64,000 bases of DNA, taken from contig JALOBX010000002.1 in assembly GCA_023228065.1 (NCBI GenBank), forward strand, positions 1 through 64,000, given 5' to 3'. Of the stretch, positions 1 through 8,992 are shown piece after piece; within the stretch, counting starts at the first letter, position 1; each line of letters begins with the position of its first letter. Both the position numbers and the translations under genes were made by a program. Source of the stretch: Candidatus Pacearchaeota archaeon (GTDB lineage: Archaea > Nanoarchaeota > Nanoarchaeia > Pacearchaeales > GW2011-AR1). A model generated the notes under the pieces. It did not search any database, was not told where the DNA came from, and was given only the letters and a program-made list of their open reading frames with translations.

Positions 1-503
1 TTACCAGCACCATCTAAACCTACTGATTGAGCACTATCTTCTAACATTAATGTATTATATTTCGTGCACATTTCTCTCACTTCTTTGACATCTTTACCAA
101 GATATCCATTGTGCTCCACAAACATAACTATTTTTTCATCATATTTATATTTTATCAAAAACTTTTCAACTTCATTAATGTCCATACACATAGTATCATA
201 ATTTACTTCACATAAAACTATTTCAAGATCCAAATATTTTATTACATTTGCTCCAGCAATAAATGTATAAGAAGGAAATAAAACTTTAACATTCTTTCTA
301 TTTTTTGTCATTGCTAATAAAGACAAAAATAATGCAACAGTTCCAGAAGTCGTTGCTATAGCATATTTTCTTCCTGTTAATTCACATAATTTCTTTTCAA
401 AATAAAAAACTTGATCTCCACTCCCAATCCATCCAGATTCTATCTGTTCTTTTACTCTTCTTGCATATTCTTTTGTCATCAACGGTTCATATTGATATAT
501 CAT
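1..503 (-). CDS. DegT/DnrJ/EryC1-type PLP aminotransferase (partial)
   Basis: The gene starts at an ATG at 503 and its C-terminus lies beyond the left edge. The visible 167 residues show the N-terminal half of a sugar aminotransferase: a GSGDQVFYFEKKL helix, TSGTVALFL, FPSYTFIAGAN and MLEDSAQSVG, which are typical of the DegT/DnrJ/EryC1/StrS fold. The PLP-binding lysine would lie outside the window. The family transaminates keto-sugar nucleotides. It overlaps the upstream GT10-like gene by ATGA, so the two are probably translationally coupled within the sugar cluster. The family call is solid; the substrate is unknown. Confidence 0.85.
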   Translation of the reverse strand, partial: MIYQYEPLMTKEYARRVKEQIESGWIGSGDQVFYFEKKLCELTGRKYAIATTSGTVALFLSLLAMTKNRKNVKVLFPSYTFIAGANVIKYLDLEIVLCEVNYDTMCMDINEVEKFLIKYKYDEKIVMFVEHNGYLGKDVKEVREMCTKYNTLMLEDSAQSVGLDGAG

Positions 504-1381
504 ATTACTTTACCTTCTGTTATTGCTCTATAAATTGTCGGCCACATATTATATTTATCAAGAATTAAATCTCTTGACTCTTGAATAGAAGATATCACAT
601 CTTCATAAGAATGTTTATCTAAAAATTCAAAAATTTTATTTATACTGCTTAAATCATCTAAATCGTCTATAAGATAAAATGAATTCTCTGGAAAAAACTT
701 TGATAAAATCTTTGATTTCCAATAAATAGGAAAACACCAACATAAAAATGCATCAGTTAATTGAGCTCCAAAATAATAATCATAATCATTATTATCGAAA
801 GCAAAATAATATTTAGACTTACTCAATAAATCAAATTTATTTTCTAGTGGTTTAGCATCATTAAACTGTAACAATTTATTCATTGTACCATAAAAAGATA
901 TGATATCCGGGTTTTTTTTCTTTATTTCATACAAATAAAGAAGTCTTTTTCTTTGCCCTTCAATTTGAGTCTTATTTGATTGAATGGTTGAAGCATATAC
1001 GTCCTTTTTAGGATTTTTAAAATCTTTTAAATCATCATATGTTTTCCCAATTCCACCTATTTTAGAATTCCAATAAAGCCATTTTGTAAAAAAATAACTT
1101 GTTCCTTCAATATAATCAAATTTTTTAATTCTGTCATCATTACTAAAATCGTCTATTCTGCCAGCTCCAGGAATTTCTCTACGAAAAAAAATAGTTCTTT
1201 CTGGAAATTCTATTGGTATCTCCGTATAATCCTGAACAATATAAAAATCTGCCTTATCATAATCAGTTGTAGCAATCATATCCTTCCAAATACCTTTATT
1301 TTTTGGTGTTTGACATCTTGCTAAATCTAATATTTTTTTTGAAGACTCTCCCCAAACTGGCATGAAATATATCTTAAACAT
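500..1381 (-). CDS. GT10 (fucosyltransferase-like) glycosyltransferase
   Basis: This 293-residue protein has a C-terminal half like GT10 alpha-fucosyltransferases: a YYFAFDNN stretch, then TDAFLCWCFPIYW and FFPENSFYLIDD, matching the family pattern of an acceptor/donor loop followed by a 'PIYWG...FPxxSFI' segment. The N-terminal half is divergent, as is usual in this family. GT10 enzymes transfer a deoxy sugar from a nucleotide donor. It lies in a tightly overlapping minus-strand run of sugar genes. The donor could be the deoxy-sugar made by the dehydratase and reductase upstream, but that is inference. Confidence 0.7.
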   Translation of the reverse strand: MFKIYFMPVWGESSKKILDLARCQTPKNKGIWKDMIATTDYDKADFYIVQDYTEIPIEFPERTIFFRREIPGAGRIDDFSNDDRIKKFDYIEGTSYFFTKWLYWNSKIGGIGKTYDDLKDFKNPKKDVYASTIQSNKTQIEGQRKRLLYLYEIKKKNPDIISFYGTMNKLLQFNDAKPLENKFDLLSKSKYYFAFDNNDYDYYFGAQLTDAFLCWCFPIYWKSKILSKFFPENSFYLIDDLDDLSSINKIFEFLDKHSYEDVISSIQESRDLILDKYNMWPTIYRAITEGKVI

Positions 1382-2630
1382 TTAATTCTCCTCTTTTCAT
1401 TAATCTTAAATCGTTCAAGTCTTTTTCTTCCTTTCTAAAAGACTTGAATATCTTTAGTGCTCTAATTGACATAAATTTTATACCAAAAAAAGAAAAATAG
1501 TTTTTAGGATTATAAATTACACCATCAATATGCCCTGGATATTTATCTTTTTCCTTATTATGACAATCTATATTATTATCTGTATAAGGTGGTACCTCTC
1601 CATGATATAAATAATCTATATCTCTACAATCTCTTATATTATATGCAGATAATACTGCACTACTTGTAACACAAACTTTATCTGTTTTTAATTCATTTAT
1701 CTTCTCAAATCTATCAAATATTGTTTTGAAATTTTGAGAATAAAAATTATTTAAATATAATTGCTTAGCATATGGAGAAGTATTCATAAATTCAATACTA
1801 TTTTTATTAAAAAACATAGAAACATTTCTTAATGTTTGTTCATATGTATCGTTTATATGTATAGAATGATTTTCAATTTTTGATATTTCTCTAAATTCAC
1901 CTTTTATTTTTTTTATATTTTCAAGATCTGATTCAACAACCACAACTTGCATTTCTCTATCAACATCTTTATTTGGAAAACAAAAATTAATTTTATTTTT
2001 ACAACCACCAAACAACCATTGCTCATTATGATAAAGAGATTCCATTAAATTATATAATCCATATAAAGTAAAATTTATTCTCTTTGAAAAAACATATGTT
2101 GCTTTATTCTCAATAACTTCTTTGATTCTTTCCCAATATTTTCTGGCAGAAGGAAACAAACAAATAACGAAAGTATTTTTCTTTAATAAACAATATTGAT
2201 ATACCATATAATCAAGATATTCTTCTGACAATCCTCTATTTTTAAAATAATCAAAAGAACAATCTATTTGCCCTTCGCTCAAAAAAGATTCTTTTGTTTC
2301 AACATCTTTATTAAAATAAATTGAAGAAGCAACCCTATGAGATCCGTTTAACATTTTTCCTTGATAAACAGGTATAATTGATATACTTTTGTCAAACCCT
2401 TTTTCTTTTATTGAATTCATTATACTCATAAACGAATCAATGTACTCTTTTTCTCCAACTTTTCTTGGATTTATTTCAAATAAATTATTCCAATTTCTTA
2501 AATGCTCTATATATAACTCTTTTCCCCAAATACTTTGAATATTTTCTTCCAAAAACTTGATATAAGTATATTTTGGAATAATGTCAGATCTAAAAGGAGT
2601 TAATAAGTTTAAAGATTTCATCATCCTCAT
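1374..2630 (-). CDS. unknown protein of the glycosylation cluster, nucleotidyltransferase-like C-terminus
   Basis: The protein has 418 residues and no family I can name. Residues about 85-105 (IPVYQGKMLNGSHRVASSIY) look like a ParB/sulfiredoxin-type nucleotide-binding motif. A later segment, SSAVLSAYNIRDCRDIDYLY, resembles the start of a nucleotidyltransferase fold with a D-x-D pair. It overlaps both neighbours by a few bases, so it belongs to the same transcript as the glycosyltransferases and probably acts in surface-sugar modification. Confidence 0.6.
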   Translation of the reverse strand: MRMMKSLNLLTPFRSDIIPKYTYIKFLEENIQSIWGKELYIEHLRNWNNLFEINPRKVGEKEYIDSFMSIMNSIKEKGFDKSISIIPVYQGKMLNGSHRVASSIYFNKDVETKESFLSEGQIDCSFDYFKNRGLSEEYLDYMVYQYCLLKKNTFVICLFPSARKYWERIKEVIENKATYVFSKRINFTLYGLYNLMESLYHNEQWLFGGCKNKINFCFPNKDVDREMQVVVVESDLENIKKIKGEFREISKIENHSIHINDTYEQTLRNVSMFFNKNSIEFMNTSPYAKQLYLNNFYSQNFKTIFDRFEKINELKTDKVCVTSSAVLSAYNIRDCRDIDYLYHGEVPPYTDNNIDCHNKEKDKYPGHIDGVIYNPKNYFSFFGIKFMSIRALKIFKSFRKEEKDLNDLRLMKRGELNV

Positions 2631-3475
2631 CTATCAATTATGCTTACATTTATAAAATTCATTTTAAATTCTTGATGAATACAGTTTATCTTATCTTTGT
2701 CTATTTCAGGGACAATAACTATTCCATCGATGAATTTCTGATTCAATTCATCTAAAGAATAAAAATATTTTTTACCAAACGGATTTGACAAACTTACAGT
2801 TTGTACCATGTTCATACAAATATTAACAGTTTTAGAATGCTCAAAAGAATATATAAATTTACCAAAAATTTTATTGGCATTATTCGTAAAAACTTCTTCC
2901 ATTTTTGGTGGAGAATTAAAATTATGTTTTGAATAAAAATCATATAAAAACTTTCTGTTATAAACATGATTGTCAATACAAGATGGAAATCCAAAACATG
3001 CTCTTTTTAAAATTCTCCACTCCCACTTCAAATATTCCTTTTCATTCAAAAAAACAGGAATCTCAGGTAAATTTCCTTCATATGTAATATTTATATTTTT
3101 CCCAACCCTTAAAGAAAAAATATCATTGTATTTAAAATCAACTTTACTTAATGTTTCTGATATGTTTGCATCTTTAAAAAACATATTGTCATCACATAAT
3201 CCTAAAATATGATCTGATCCTTCTTTCTTAAAAATATCCAAAAGATCTTCTCTAAAAGAACTTTCCAATATAGGAATTATATCTAAATTTGATAAATCCA
3301 TATTAAATATAGACATTTTTTTAAAAAGTTTATTATATCCTTGTTTGAAAAAATCGTTTGAATATGTATATAAAACATAAATTTTTTCAACATCAATAAA
3401 ATGTTCATTAATACTTGTTAAAAGTAAATGTAATTGTGATGCTCTGTTCTTAGATAATATAAAACAATCTGTCAT
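2627..3475 (-). CDS. glycosyltransferase-like protein (GT-A type)
   Basis: The 282-residue protein begins TDCFILSKNRASQLHLLL, a GT-A-type N-terminus, and has GLCDDNMFF in the position of a DxD metal/sugar-nucleotide motif. It lacks the usual GT2 catalytic tail, so it is a divergent member. It overlaps the next GT2 gene by 4 bp and the upstream-cluster protein by 4 bp, as expected for one polycistronic unit. Donor and acceptor cannot be read from sequence. Confidence 0.6.
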   Translation of the reverse strand: MTDCFILSKNRASQLHLLLTSINEHFIDVEKIYVLYTYSNDFFKQGYNKLFKKMSIFNMDLSNLDIIPILESSFREDLLDIFKKEGSDHILGLCDDNMFFKDANISETLSKVDFKYNDIFSLRVGKNINITYEGNLPEIPVFLNEKEYLKWEWRILKRACFGFPSCIDNHVYNRKFLYDFYSKHNFNSPPKMEEVFTNNANKIFGKFIYSFEHSKTVNICMNMVQTVSLSNPFGKKYFYSLDELNQKFIDGIVIVPEIDKDKINCIHQEFKMNFINVSIIDR

Positions 3476-4215
3476 AATTCATTTATCCTTTTATATTTTG
3501 GAAGTGATCTTATATAATTATCCATTCTTCTAACTTCTTTAGTTCTTACTTTGTAATCATTATTTTCTGTTTCAATATTATATACATAGAGAACATCAGA
3601 TAAATATACCACCTTATGACCTGCCATTTCTAACATTGGGAACATAAATGCCAAATCCCACGAAACCTCAAACCATTTTCCATCCATATCTTTAAAATCT
3701 TTTATATCAATTCTTTTAAATAATCCATATTTAAACGTTCTTAAATGAGAATACACCCAATCAGAACTTCTAAACAATGAATTTTCAACTATCTCAAATG
3801 AAGGTTGCTTTATCCAGTCACTTTTCATTCTTGAAGGATAATTCATATAACTGCCATACGTCAACCAACACTGTTTCTTTTCATATATCTCATTTACTTT
3901 TGTTAAAACATTATTGTATGGAAACCAATCATCACCATCTAATGTAATAATAATATCATTATCTCTTGGTTTTAAAAAATTAATTCCTTCATAATAATTT
4001 CTAAGACCATATTTTTTCTCTGTATTTTGAATGATTTTAAATCTTTGATCGTTTTTGATTTTCCCTTTTACAAGTTCAACTGTATTATCCGTAGACATAT
4101 CATCTATGAATACACATTCAAAATCTTTAAAATCTTGAATCAAAACACTTTCTATGGTCCTTTCTACCCATTTTGATACATTATACGCTGGTATTACAAT
4201 TTTAAAATGATTCAC
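3472..4215 (-). CDS. family 2 glycosyltransferase
   Basis: This is a classic short GT2 of 247 residues. It opens FKIVIPAYNVSKWVERTIES, carries CVFIDDMSTDNT (nucleotide binding), and has TLDGDDWFP as the DxD-type metal site. It is soluble with no membrane segment. It sits directly downstream of the RmlD-like reductase and overlaps it by 4 bp. The function is transfer of one sugar from a nucleotide donor; specificity is unknown. Confidence 0.88.
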   Translation of the reverse strand: MNHFKIVIPAYNVSKWVERTIESVLIQDFKDFECVFIDDMSTDNTVELVKGKIKNDQRFKIIQNTEKKYGLRNYYEGINFLKPRDNDIIITLDGDDWFPYNNVLTKVNEIYEKKQCWLTYGSYMNYPSRMKSDWIKQPSFEIVENSLFRSSDWVYSHLRTFKYGLFKRIDIKDFKDMDGKWFEVSWDLAFMFPMLEMAGHKVVYLSDVLYVYNIETENNDYKVRTKEVRRMDNYIRSLPKYKRINEL

Positions 4216-5054
4216 TTACACAACTCCTTTATTTGCTCTTCTATACTAGAAGAACAATATTCAAAATTATCAATGTAACCCCTTACACTATATAAAACAC
4301 GATTAACACCTATCGGTGTCTCAAATGGTTCTATTTCTAATTCTAATTTATATACATCATTCATAATATGAAGAATTTCATACTTAGAAACAATATTATT
4401 TAATGTATATAAATGGTATAATCCTTCTTTATATAAATCGTCAGATATTATTTTATTAATAATTTTAGCAAATGTTAAAACAGTCATTCCATTCCAAAAA
4501 TGATTCGTATATCCTTTAATCGTTTTTCCTTTTTTACTTATTGCCCATTCTAACAATTGAATTTTTTTCTTTTGTTCTTCACCAATCATACTTGTTCTGA
4601 GAGCAAGACAATTATTAGGTTCTCCTAAAGACTTTGATTTACCATACTCATCCAATGGATCATGTAAATCGTCTTCACAATAAGGTCCACTTATCCCAGA
4701 AAATACACAATCAGTTGTTATATGAATAAATTTAATATTATTATATCTACAAAATGTAGATATATTCCACGGAAAAACAGAATTTACATAAATACTTTCT
4801 GATAAATTCTGTTTCATAAATGGTCTTATAACACCAATACAATTTATAACATAATCACACCCAATCAATAAATGAAATGAATTAAAAGAATCGCCTAATG
4901 CCCCAAAATATAAACAATTTGTTACACCCATAGATTTTGCTAATTGAATGTTTCTCGCAAACGGTTTAATAATAAAACTTTTATCATTCTTTAGTTTATT
5001 ATAAACCGCATTACCTATCATTCCAGTAACACCTAACACTGCAATAGTTTTCAT
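4212..5054 (-). CDS. RmlD/WbvR-like UDP-sugar 4-keto reductase
   Basis: This is an extended SDR protein of 280 residues. It has an N-terminal Rossmann glycine motif (VLGVTGMIG), ITTDCVFSG, the catalytic pair in YGKSK and RTSMIGEE. These fit the RmlD-type reductases that follow a UDP-GlcNAc 4,6-dehydratase/5-epimerase. The FucNAc-pathway reductase CapF/FnlB is about 370 residues with a C-terminal cupin domain, which is absent here. The size therefore fits the WbvR (L-RhaNAc/L-QuiNAc) branch better. It abuts the dehydratase gene at 5055. The reductase call is strong; the branch is inferred from domain content. Confidence 0.8.
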   Translation of the reverse strand: MKTIAVLGVTGMIGNAVYNKLKNDKSFIIKPFARNIQLAKSMGVTNCLYFGALGDSFNSFHLLIGCDYVINCIGVIRPFMKQNLSESIYVNSVFPWNISTFCRYNNIKFIHITTDCVFSGISGPYCEDDLHDPLDEYGKSKSLGEPNNCLALRTSMIGEEQKKKIQLLEWAISKKGKTIKGYTNHFWNGMTVLTFAKIINKIISDDLYKEGLYHLYTLNNIVSKYEILHIMNDVYKLELEIEPFETPIGVNRVLYSVRGYIDNFEYCSSSIEEQIKELCK

Positions 5055-6074
5055 TTAAATACTTTCCAATTGTTTTTGTATATAAGGCAAATTCAATAAA
5101 AGTTCCGTCAATTCTTTTTCATCCAATCTTTTTGTATTCTCAGATGTATAATCTTCTTTCTCAGAAATTAAATTATTCCCAGAATCAAAATAAGCACCAT
5201 AATTTAATTCCATTGAATTTGATTTAATTCTAAAATACTTATTCAATTCAGATGCTCTAACACGTTCTTCACTAGAAATTAATGTTTCATGTTTCTTCTC
5301 ACCATATCTAGTTCCGATAATTTTTATATTATTTTTAAAACCAAAAATGTTTATTAAAGAATTTGCAATAGACATAACAGTTGCAGCAGGAGATTTTTGA
5401 ACAAATATATCACCCGCACATCCATTTTCAAACGCATACAAAACAAGATTGACCGCTTCATCTATAGACATAAGAAATCTAGTCATATTTGGATCTGTAA
5501 CAGTTAACTCTTGATTATTTTTTATTTGTTCAATAAATTTAGGTATCACAGAACCTCTTGAAGTCATTACATTCCCATATCTTGTTCCACATAAAATAGT
5601 ACCATTATCATTCGCAAATTTTGATTTTGAAGTCATTATTTTTTCCATCAAAGCTTTTGACATACCCATAGCATTTATTGGATACACTGCTTTATCTGTA
5701 CTTAAAACAATCACTTTTCTTACTTTATGTTCTATAGCAGAATTAATAACATTATCGGCTCCCAATGAATTGGTATTTATTGCTTCAATAGGAAAAAATT
5801 CACAAGAAGGAACTTGCTTTAATGCAGCTGCATGAAATACTATATCAACACCGCTCATAGCATATTCAAGACTTTTTTCATTCCTTACATCACCAATAAA
5901 AAACTCCAATTTCTTACAATCATACTCATTACGCATATCATCTTGTTTCTTTTCATCTCTGGAGAATATACGAATTTCTTCTATATCTGATTTTAAAAAC
6001 TTATCTAATACTGCTCTTCCAAATGTTCCTGTTCCACCTGTTATAAGAAGTATCTTATTTTTAAATGATATCAT
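5055..6074 (-). CDS. UDP-GlcNAc 4,6-dehydratase/5-epimerase (CapE/FnlA/WbvB type)
   Basis: The 339-residue SDR has a Rossmann motif (ITGGTGTFGRAV), FHAAALKQVPSCE, LSTDKAVYPINAMGMSK (Met in place of the usual catalytic Tyr, typical of the FlaA1/CapE group), RYGNVMTSRGSV and the C-terminal DYTSENTKRLDEKE characteristic of CapE/FnlA. The family converts UDP-GlcNAc to a UDP-2-acetamido-2,6-dideoxy-L-arabino-4-hexulose, the first step to L-FucNAc or L-QuiNAc. It lies next to the reductase; the matching 2-epimerase is at 24289-25449. Confidence 0.9.
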   Translation of the reverse strand: MISFKNKILLITGGTGTFGRAVLDKFLKSDIEEIRIFSRDEKKQDDMRNEYDCKKLEFFIGDVRNEKSLEYAMSGVDIVFHAAALKQVPSCEFFPIEAINTNSLGADNVINSAIEHKVRKVIVLSTDKAVYPINAMGMSKALMEKIMTSKSKFANDNGTILCGTRYGNVMTSRGSVIPKFIEQIKNNQELTVTDPNMTRFLMSIDEAVNLVLYAFENGCAGDIFVQKSPAATVMSIANSLINIFGFKNNIKIIGTRYGEKKHETLISSEERVRASELNKYFRIKSNSMELNYGAYFDSGNNLISEKEDYTSENTKRLDEKELTELLLNLPYIQKQLESI

Positions 6075-7701
6075 TATATGTTTCCTTAATAGCAGATATT
6101 AAAGTATTGTCATATCTCTTATAATTTTTATGATTTAATGTATTATTCCATTTTTGACTAACTGGATGTCCTCCATACCAATGGACCCCTATTGCATTGT
6201 TTGGTAATAATTCATAATTGTTTTGATCATATATCTTATGTAGATTCAAGAAATTATAAAAATAAAAAGTACTTGTATCTAAATTAATCACTCTTAAGTT
6301 TTTAAAGAAGTTTCTTATAATTTCAATATTATGATATTTAGTGTTTATCATTGGAGCCCCCAATGACTGATATTCATTCACCATTTCTTTTGTTTTACAC
6401 ATTTCTATTAAAGATCTATAATAAGGATTCTTATTTCCATGAGAAGACAAAACACCAATAAAATTACCATGATTAGGATCTATACAAACAACTGTGTCTA
6501 CTACATTATTAATTTTATCATTAAAATAAATTTTTGACATGGGTTTAATAAAAACTATATCCATATCAAACCAAAAACCACCAGATTGATATAATAAAGC
6601 CCATCTGAAATAATCAGATTTTTGTGCTTCAGACAAAGTTTCACCAAATTGCTTTGTATCTATATCAACTTCAATAATCTTAACTGCAAAATCTTTCTTT
6701 AACTTATCAAAATAATCATATTCTTGATGATAATCAACTGTATCGCTCTGATGAAATTTATCTTCCCATAATTTTTCTTTAACAAAGTTTTTTGGAACAT
6801 AAATCTTAACAGACCAGTCAGGATTCAATGTCTTAAAAGAATGAATTGTCATATATCTCAAAAATGACATTTTTTCAGATCCCCAATAAAAATTTGCAAC
6901 TTTGGGAATTTTTGACAAATGCCAATGAATATAATTATGATTTATTAATTGTCTCGTTAATACATTTGCTTCTGCAACACAAGATCTGTTCATAACAGAA
7001 AGAGCATCCTCTGGACATTTATGTGTCCCTAAGACTTCATCTATATATCCAACTCTTGAATTCAAAGACATTAAGACTTCCATATAATAATCTTCTCCAG
7101 GAATAAGTAAATATTCCCCACATTTGTCTTTCAATTTTTTTGTATACATATAATTCACACCCATATGACAAGCAGATTCGTTTATAGATGTCCATTCATC
7201 AACAAAAAATTCTTCCTTTGATAATTTTGTTCCATTCTCAAAAACAGGACACGTTTGAATTTCATATCCTTTGGGATATTTATTCGAAGGCGTTACCGAT
7301 CTCCAAATACCTTTTAAATAATCAGAAATAAAAGCTGACACTACAAGTTCTATGTCCCTATTTTTTTTAAGAAAATTAACAAGCGTTTCAATCATATGTG
7401 GAAACTTTCTATCATCTGATGAAACCCAAGTTTGAAATTCACCTTGAGCAAATTTGTGCCCATAATTCAAAGCTGCTCCTGGCCCTGCTATATTTCCGTG
7501 TTCTTTTGTATAGACTTTTATAAAATCATATTGACTTTCATAATATGCTAAAATATTTGGTGTATCATCTGTACTTCCATCATCAACAATTATAATCTCT
7601 ATCGGACGATATGTCTGATTGACCATATCATCTAAAGCTTTTGTTAGATGCTTTTCATCATTATATGTCGGAATAACTATAGAAACAAGATCTTTAATCA
7701 T
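6061..7701 (-). CDS. two-domain glycosyltransferase: GT2 plus GT32-like
   Basis: The protein has 546 residues and two catalytic domains. Residues 1-250 are GT2: VSIVIPTYNDEKHLTKALDD, IIVDDGSTDDTP, VSSDDRKFP. From about residue 265 a second domain has FYWGSEKMSFLRYMTIHSF, SDYFRWALLYQSGGFWFDMD with the DxD, and HWYGGH near the end, matching GT32 / capsular-polysaccharide-type transferases. Such fusions can add two sugars in sequence. It overlaps the dehydratase start region by 14 bp. Confidence 0.85.
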   Translation of the reverse strand: MIKDLVSIVIPTYNDEKHLTKALDDMVNQTYRPIEIIIVDDGSTDDTPNILAYYESQYDFIKVYTKEHGNIAGPGAALNYGHKFAQGEFQTWVSSDDRKFPHMIETLVNFLKKNRDIELVVSAFISDYLKGIWRSVTPSNKYPKGYEIQTCPVFENGTKLSKEEFFVDEWTSINESACHMGVNYMYTKKLKDKCGEYLLIPGEDYYMEVLMSLNSRVGYIDEVLGTHKCPEDALSVMNRSCVAEANVLTRQLINHNYIHWHLSKIPKVANFYWGSEKMSFLRYMTIHSFKTLNPDWSVKIYVPKNFVKEKLWEDKFHQSDTVDYHQEYDYFDKLKKDFAVKIIEVDIDTKQFGETLSEAQKSDYFRWALLYQSGGFWFDMDIVFIKPMSKIYFNDKINNVVDTVVCIDPNHGNFIGVLSSHGNKNPYYRSLIEMCKTKEMVNEYQSLGAPMINTKYHNIEIIRNFFKNLRVINLDTSTFYFYNFLNLHKIYDQNNYELLPNNAIGVHWYGGHPVSQKWNNTLNHKNYKRYDNTLISAIKETYNDII

Positions 7702-8981
7702 TCAAAACTTACTCCAGTGTCAATTTCTTCACTAAGATCTTTAGTATCATTCTTACGCACTGCATCTATAAGATTATAAAATCTATTATACAATGTTTCT
7801 TTCTTAAATTTAACCTTTATATACTCAGAAAGCGTTTTTGCTTTGCTTTTATAAAAAGTATAATCTTTTGTGACTTTTCTCATCTGCTCTCTTAATGAAT
7901 TGGCATATGGATGGCACCAATTTGTTCCTTCATTTAAAACACCTTTCCACGCTTCTTGTTTTGTCAATGGTTTTAACTCATATTTAACAGGAGCACAATA
8001 AGGAACATCTGTTTCTTTTTTACCTATTTCCTTCAAATATTCATTAGGAATATACATATAATCAGTTAAAGAACTCCACACCGAAGCTACTACTGGTAAT
8101 TCACTTACCACTGCATCCATAATTGGAATACCAAATCCTTCACCATGTGTTGTAGTTACATATGCCTTAATTTTAGGATGATGATTTAAATATATCATTT
8201 GTTCTTCTGTCAATCTACCATGTAAAAGATAAATTTTACATTTCTTTTCACCAAGTCCATTAATAAATGCTCTTAACTTTGCTTTTGTAAAATGTCTGTC
8301 CATAAGGGACGATGTAACAACACCTGTTTTCAAAATAAGTCCTACCTTCTCATCATTCCTGAATTCCTCAACAAAATTTTGAATCATCATTTCAATATTC
8401 TTTCTTGGACCCATAAGAGCAACAGATAAAAAGTTAAAATCTGTCTTTAATTCAAGATCTAAAGTTTTGTCAGAAAAAGATGTTAATTCTGTTGCTGGGA
8501 ATCCTAAAACTTCAATTTTTGTGCTTAAAGGAAAATTAATCTTTTCTGCTGTATTCAAAAAACCTTGTTTAGAATGCTCAGAAGTAACAATAACCAAATC
8601 CATAGAATTAACTGCTTGCAACCACGATGGATCTACTGCATCAGTCTCAACTCCAGCAGTATCTCCAACATTATATTGAGCTAACATCTGCCATTCAACA
8701 GGAAGAGAAACCTGAATTGATATGTCTACATTTGAAGGTTCTATTCTTTGATTCTTACTAAATCTTTTTATTGTTTCAATAATTCTGAAATCTATCCATT
8801 TACGTTCTTCATCGTTTTCAACAATCCAACCAGTTTTGCCCCATGGTGTATTTACAATATAAGTCTCATATTTATCACTTCTTTCTCTTAACATTTTTAA
8901 AATAAAACGTGATCTTTGACCATATCCGCTTGCGGACAATGCCGGAGCTTTTACCACTACGATTATTTTTCCGTTTTCCAT
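7698..8981 (-). CDS. GT4-type glycosyltransferase (GT-B fold)
   Basis: The protein has 427 residues. Its N-terminal VVVKAPALSASGYGQRSR is the acceptor-side domain start. The C-terminal TTHGEGFGIPIMDAVVSELP is the E-x7-E nucleotide-sugar motif of GT4 enzymes. The start ATG at 8981 follows AGGAG by 8 bases. It overlaps the GT2-GT32 fusion by 4 bp and follows a second GT4 gene closely, so the two probably act on the same glycan. Confidence 0.85.
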   Translation of the reverse strand: MENGKIIVVVKAPALSASGYGQRSRFILKMLRERSDKYETYIVNTPWGKTGWIVENDEERKWIDFRIIETIKRFSKNQRIEPSNVDISIQVSLPVEWQMLAQYNVGDTAGVETDAVDPSWLQAVNSMDLVIVTSEHSKQGFLNTAEKINFPLSTKIEVLGFPATELTSFSDKTLDLELKTDFNFLSVALMGPRKNIEMMIQNFVEEFRNDEKVGLILKTGVVTSSLMDRHFTKAKLRAFINGLGEKKCKIYLLHGRLTEEQMIYLNHHPKIKAYVTTTHGEGFGIPIMDAVVSELPVVASVWSSLTDYMYIPNEYLKEIGKKETDVPYCAPVKYELKPLTKQEAWKGVLNEGTNWCHPYANSLREQMRKVTKDYTFYKSKAKTLSEYIKVKFKKETLYNRFYNLIDAVRKNDTKDLSEEIDTGVSFE

Positions 8982-8992
8982 ATCTTAAACTC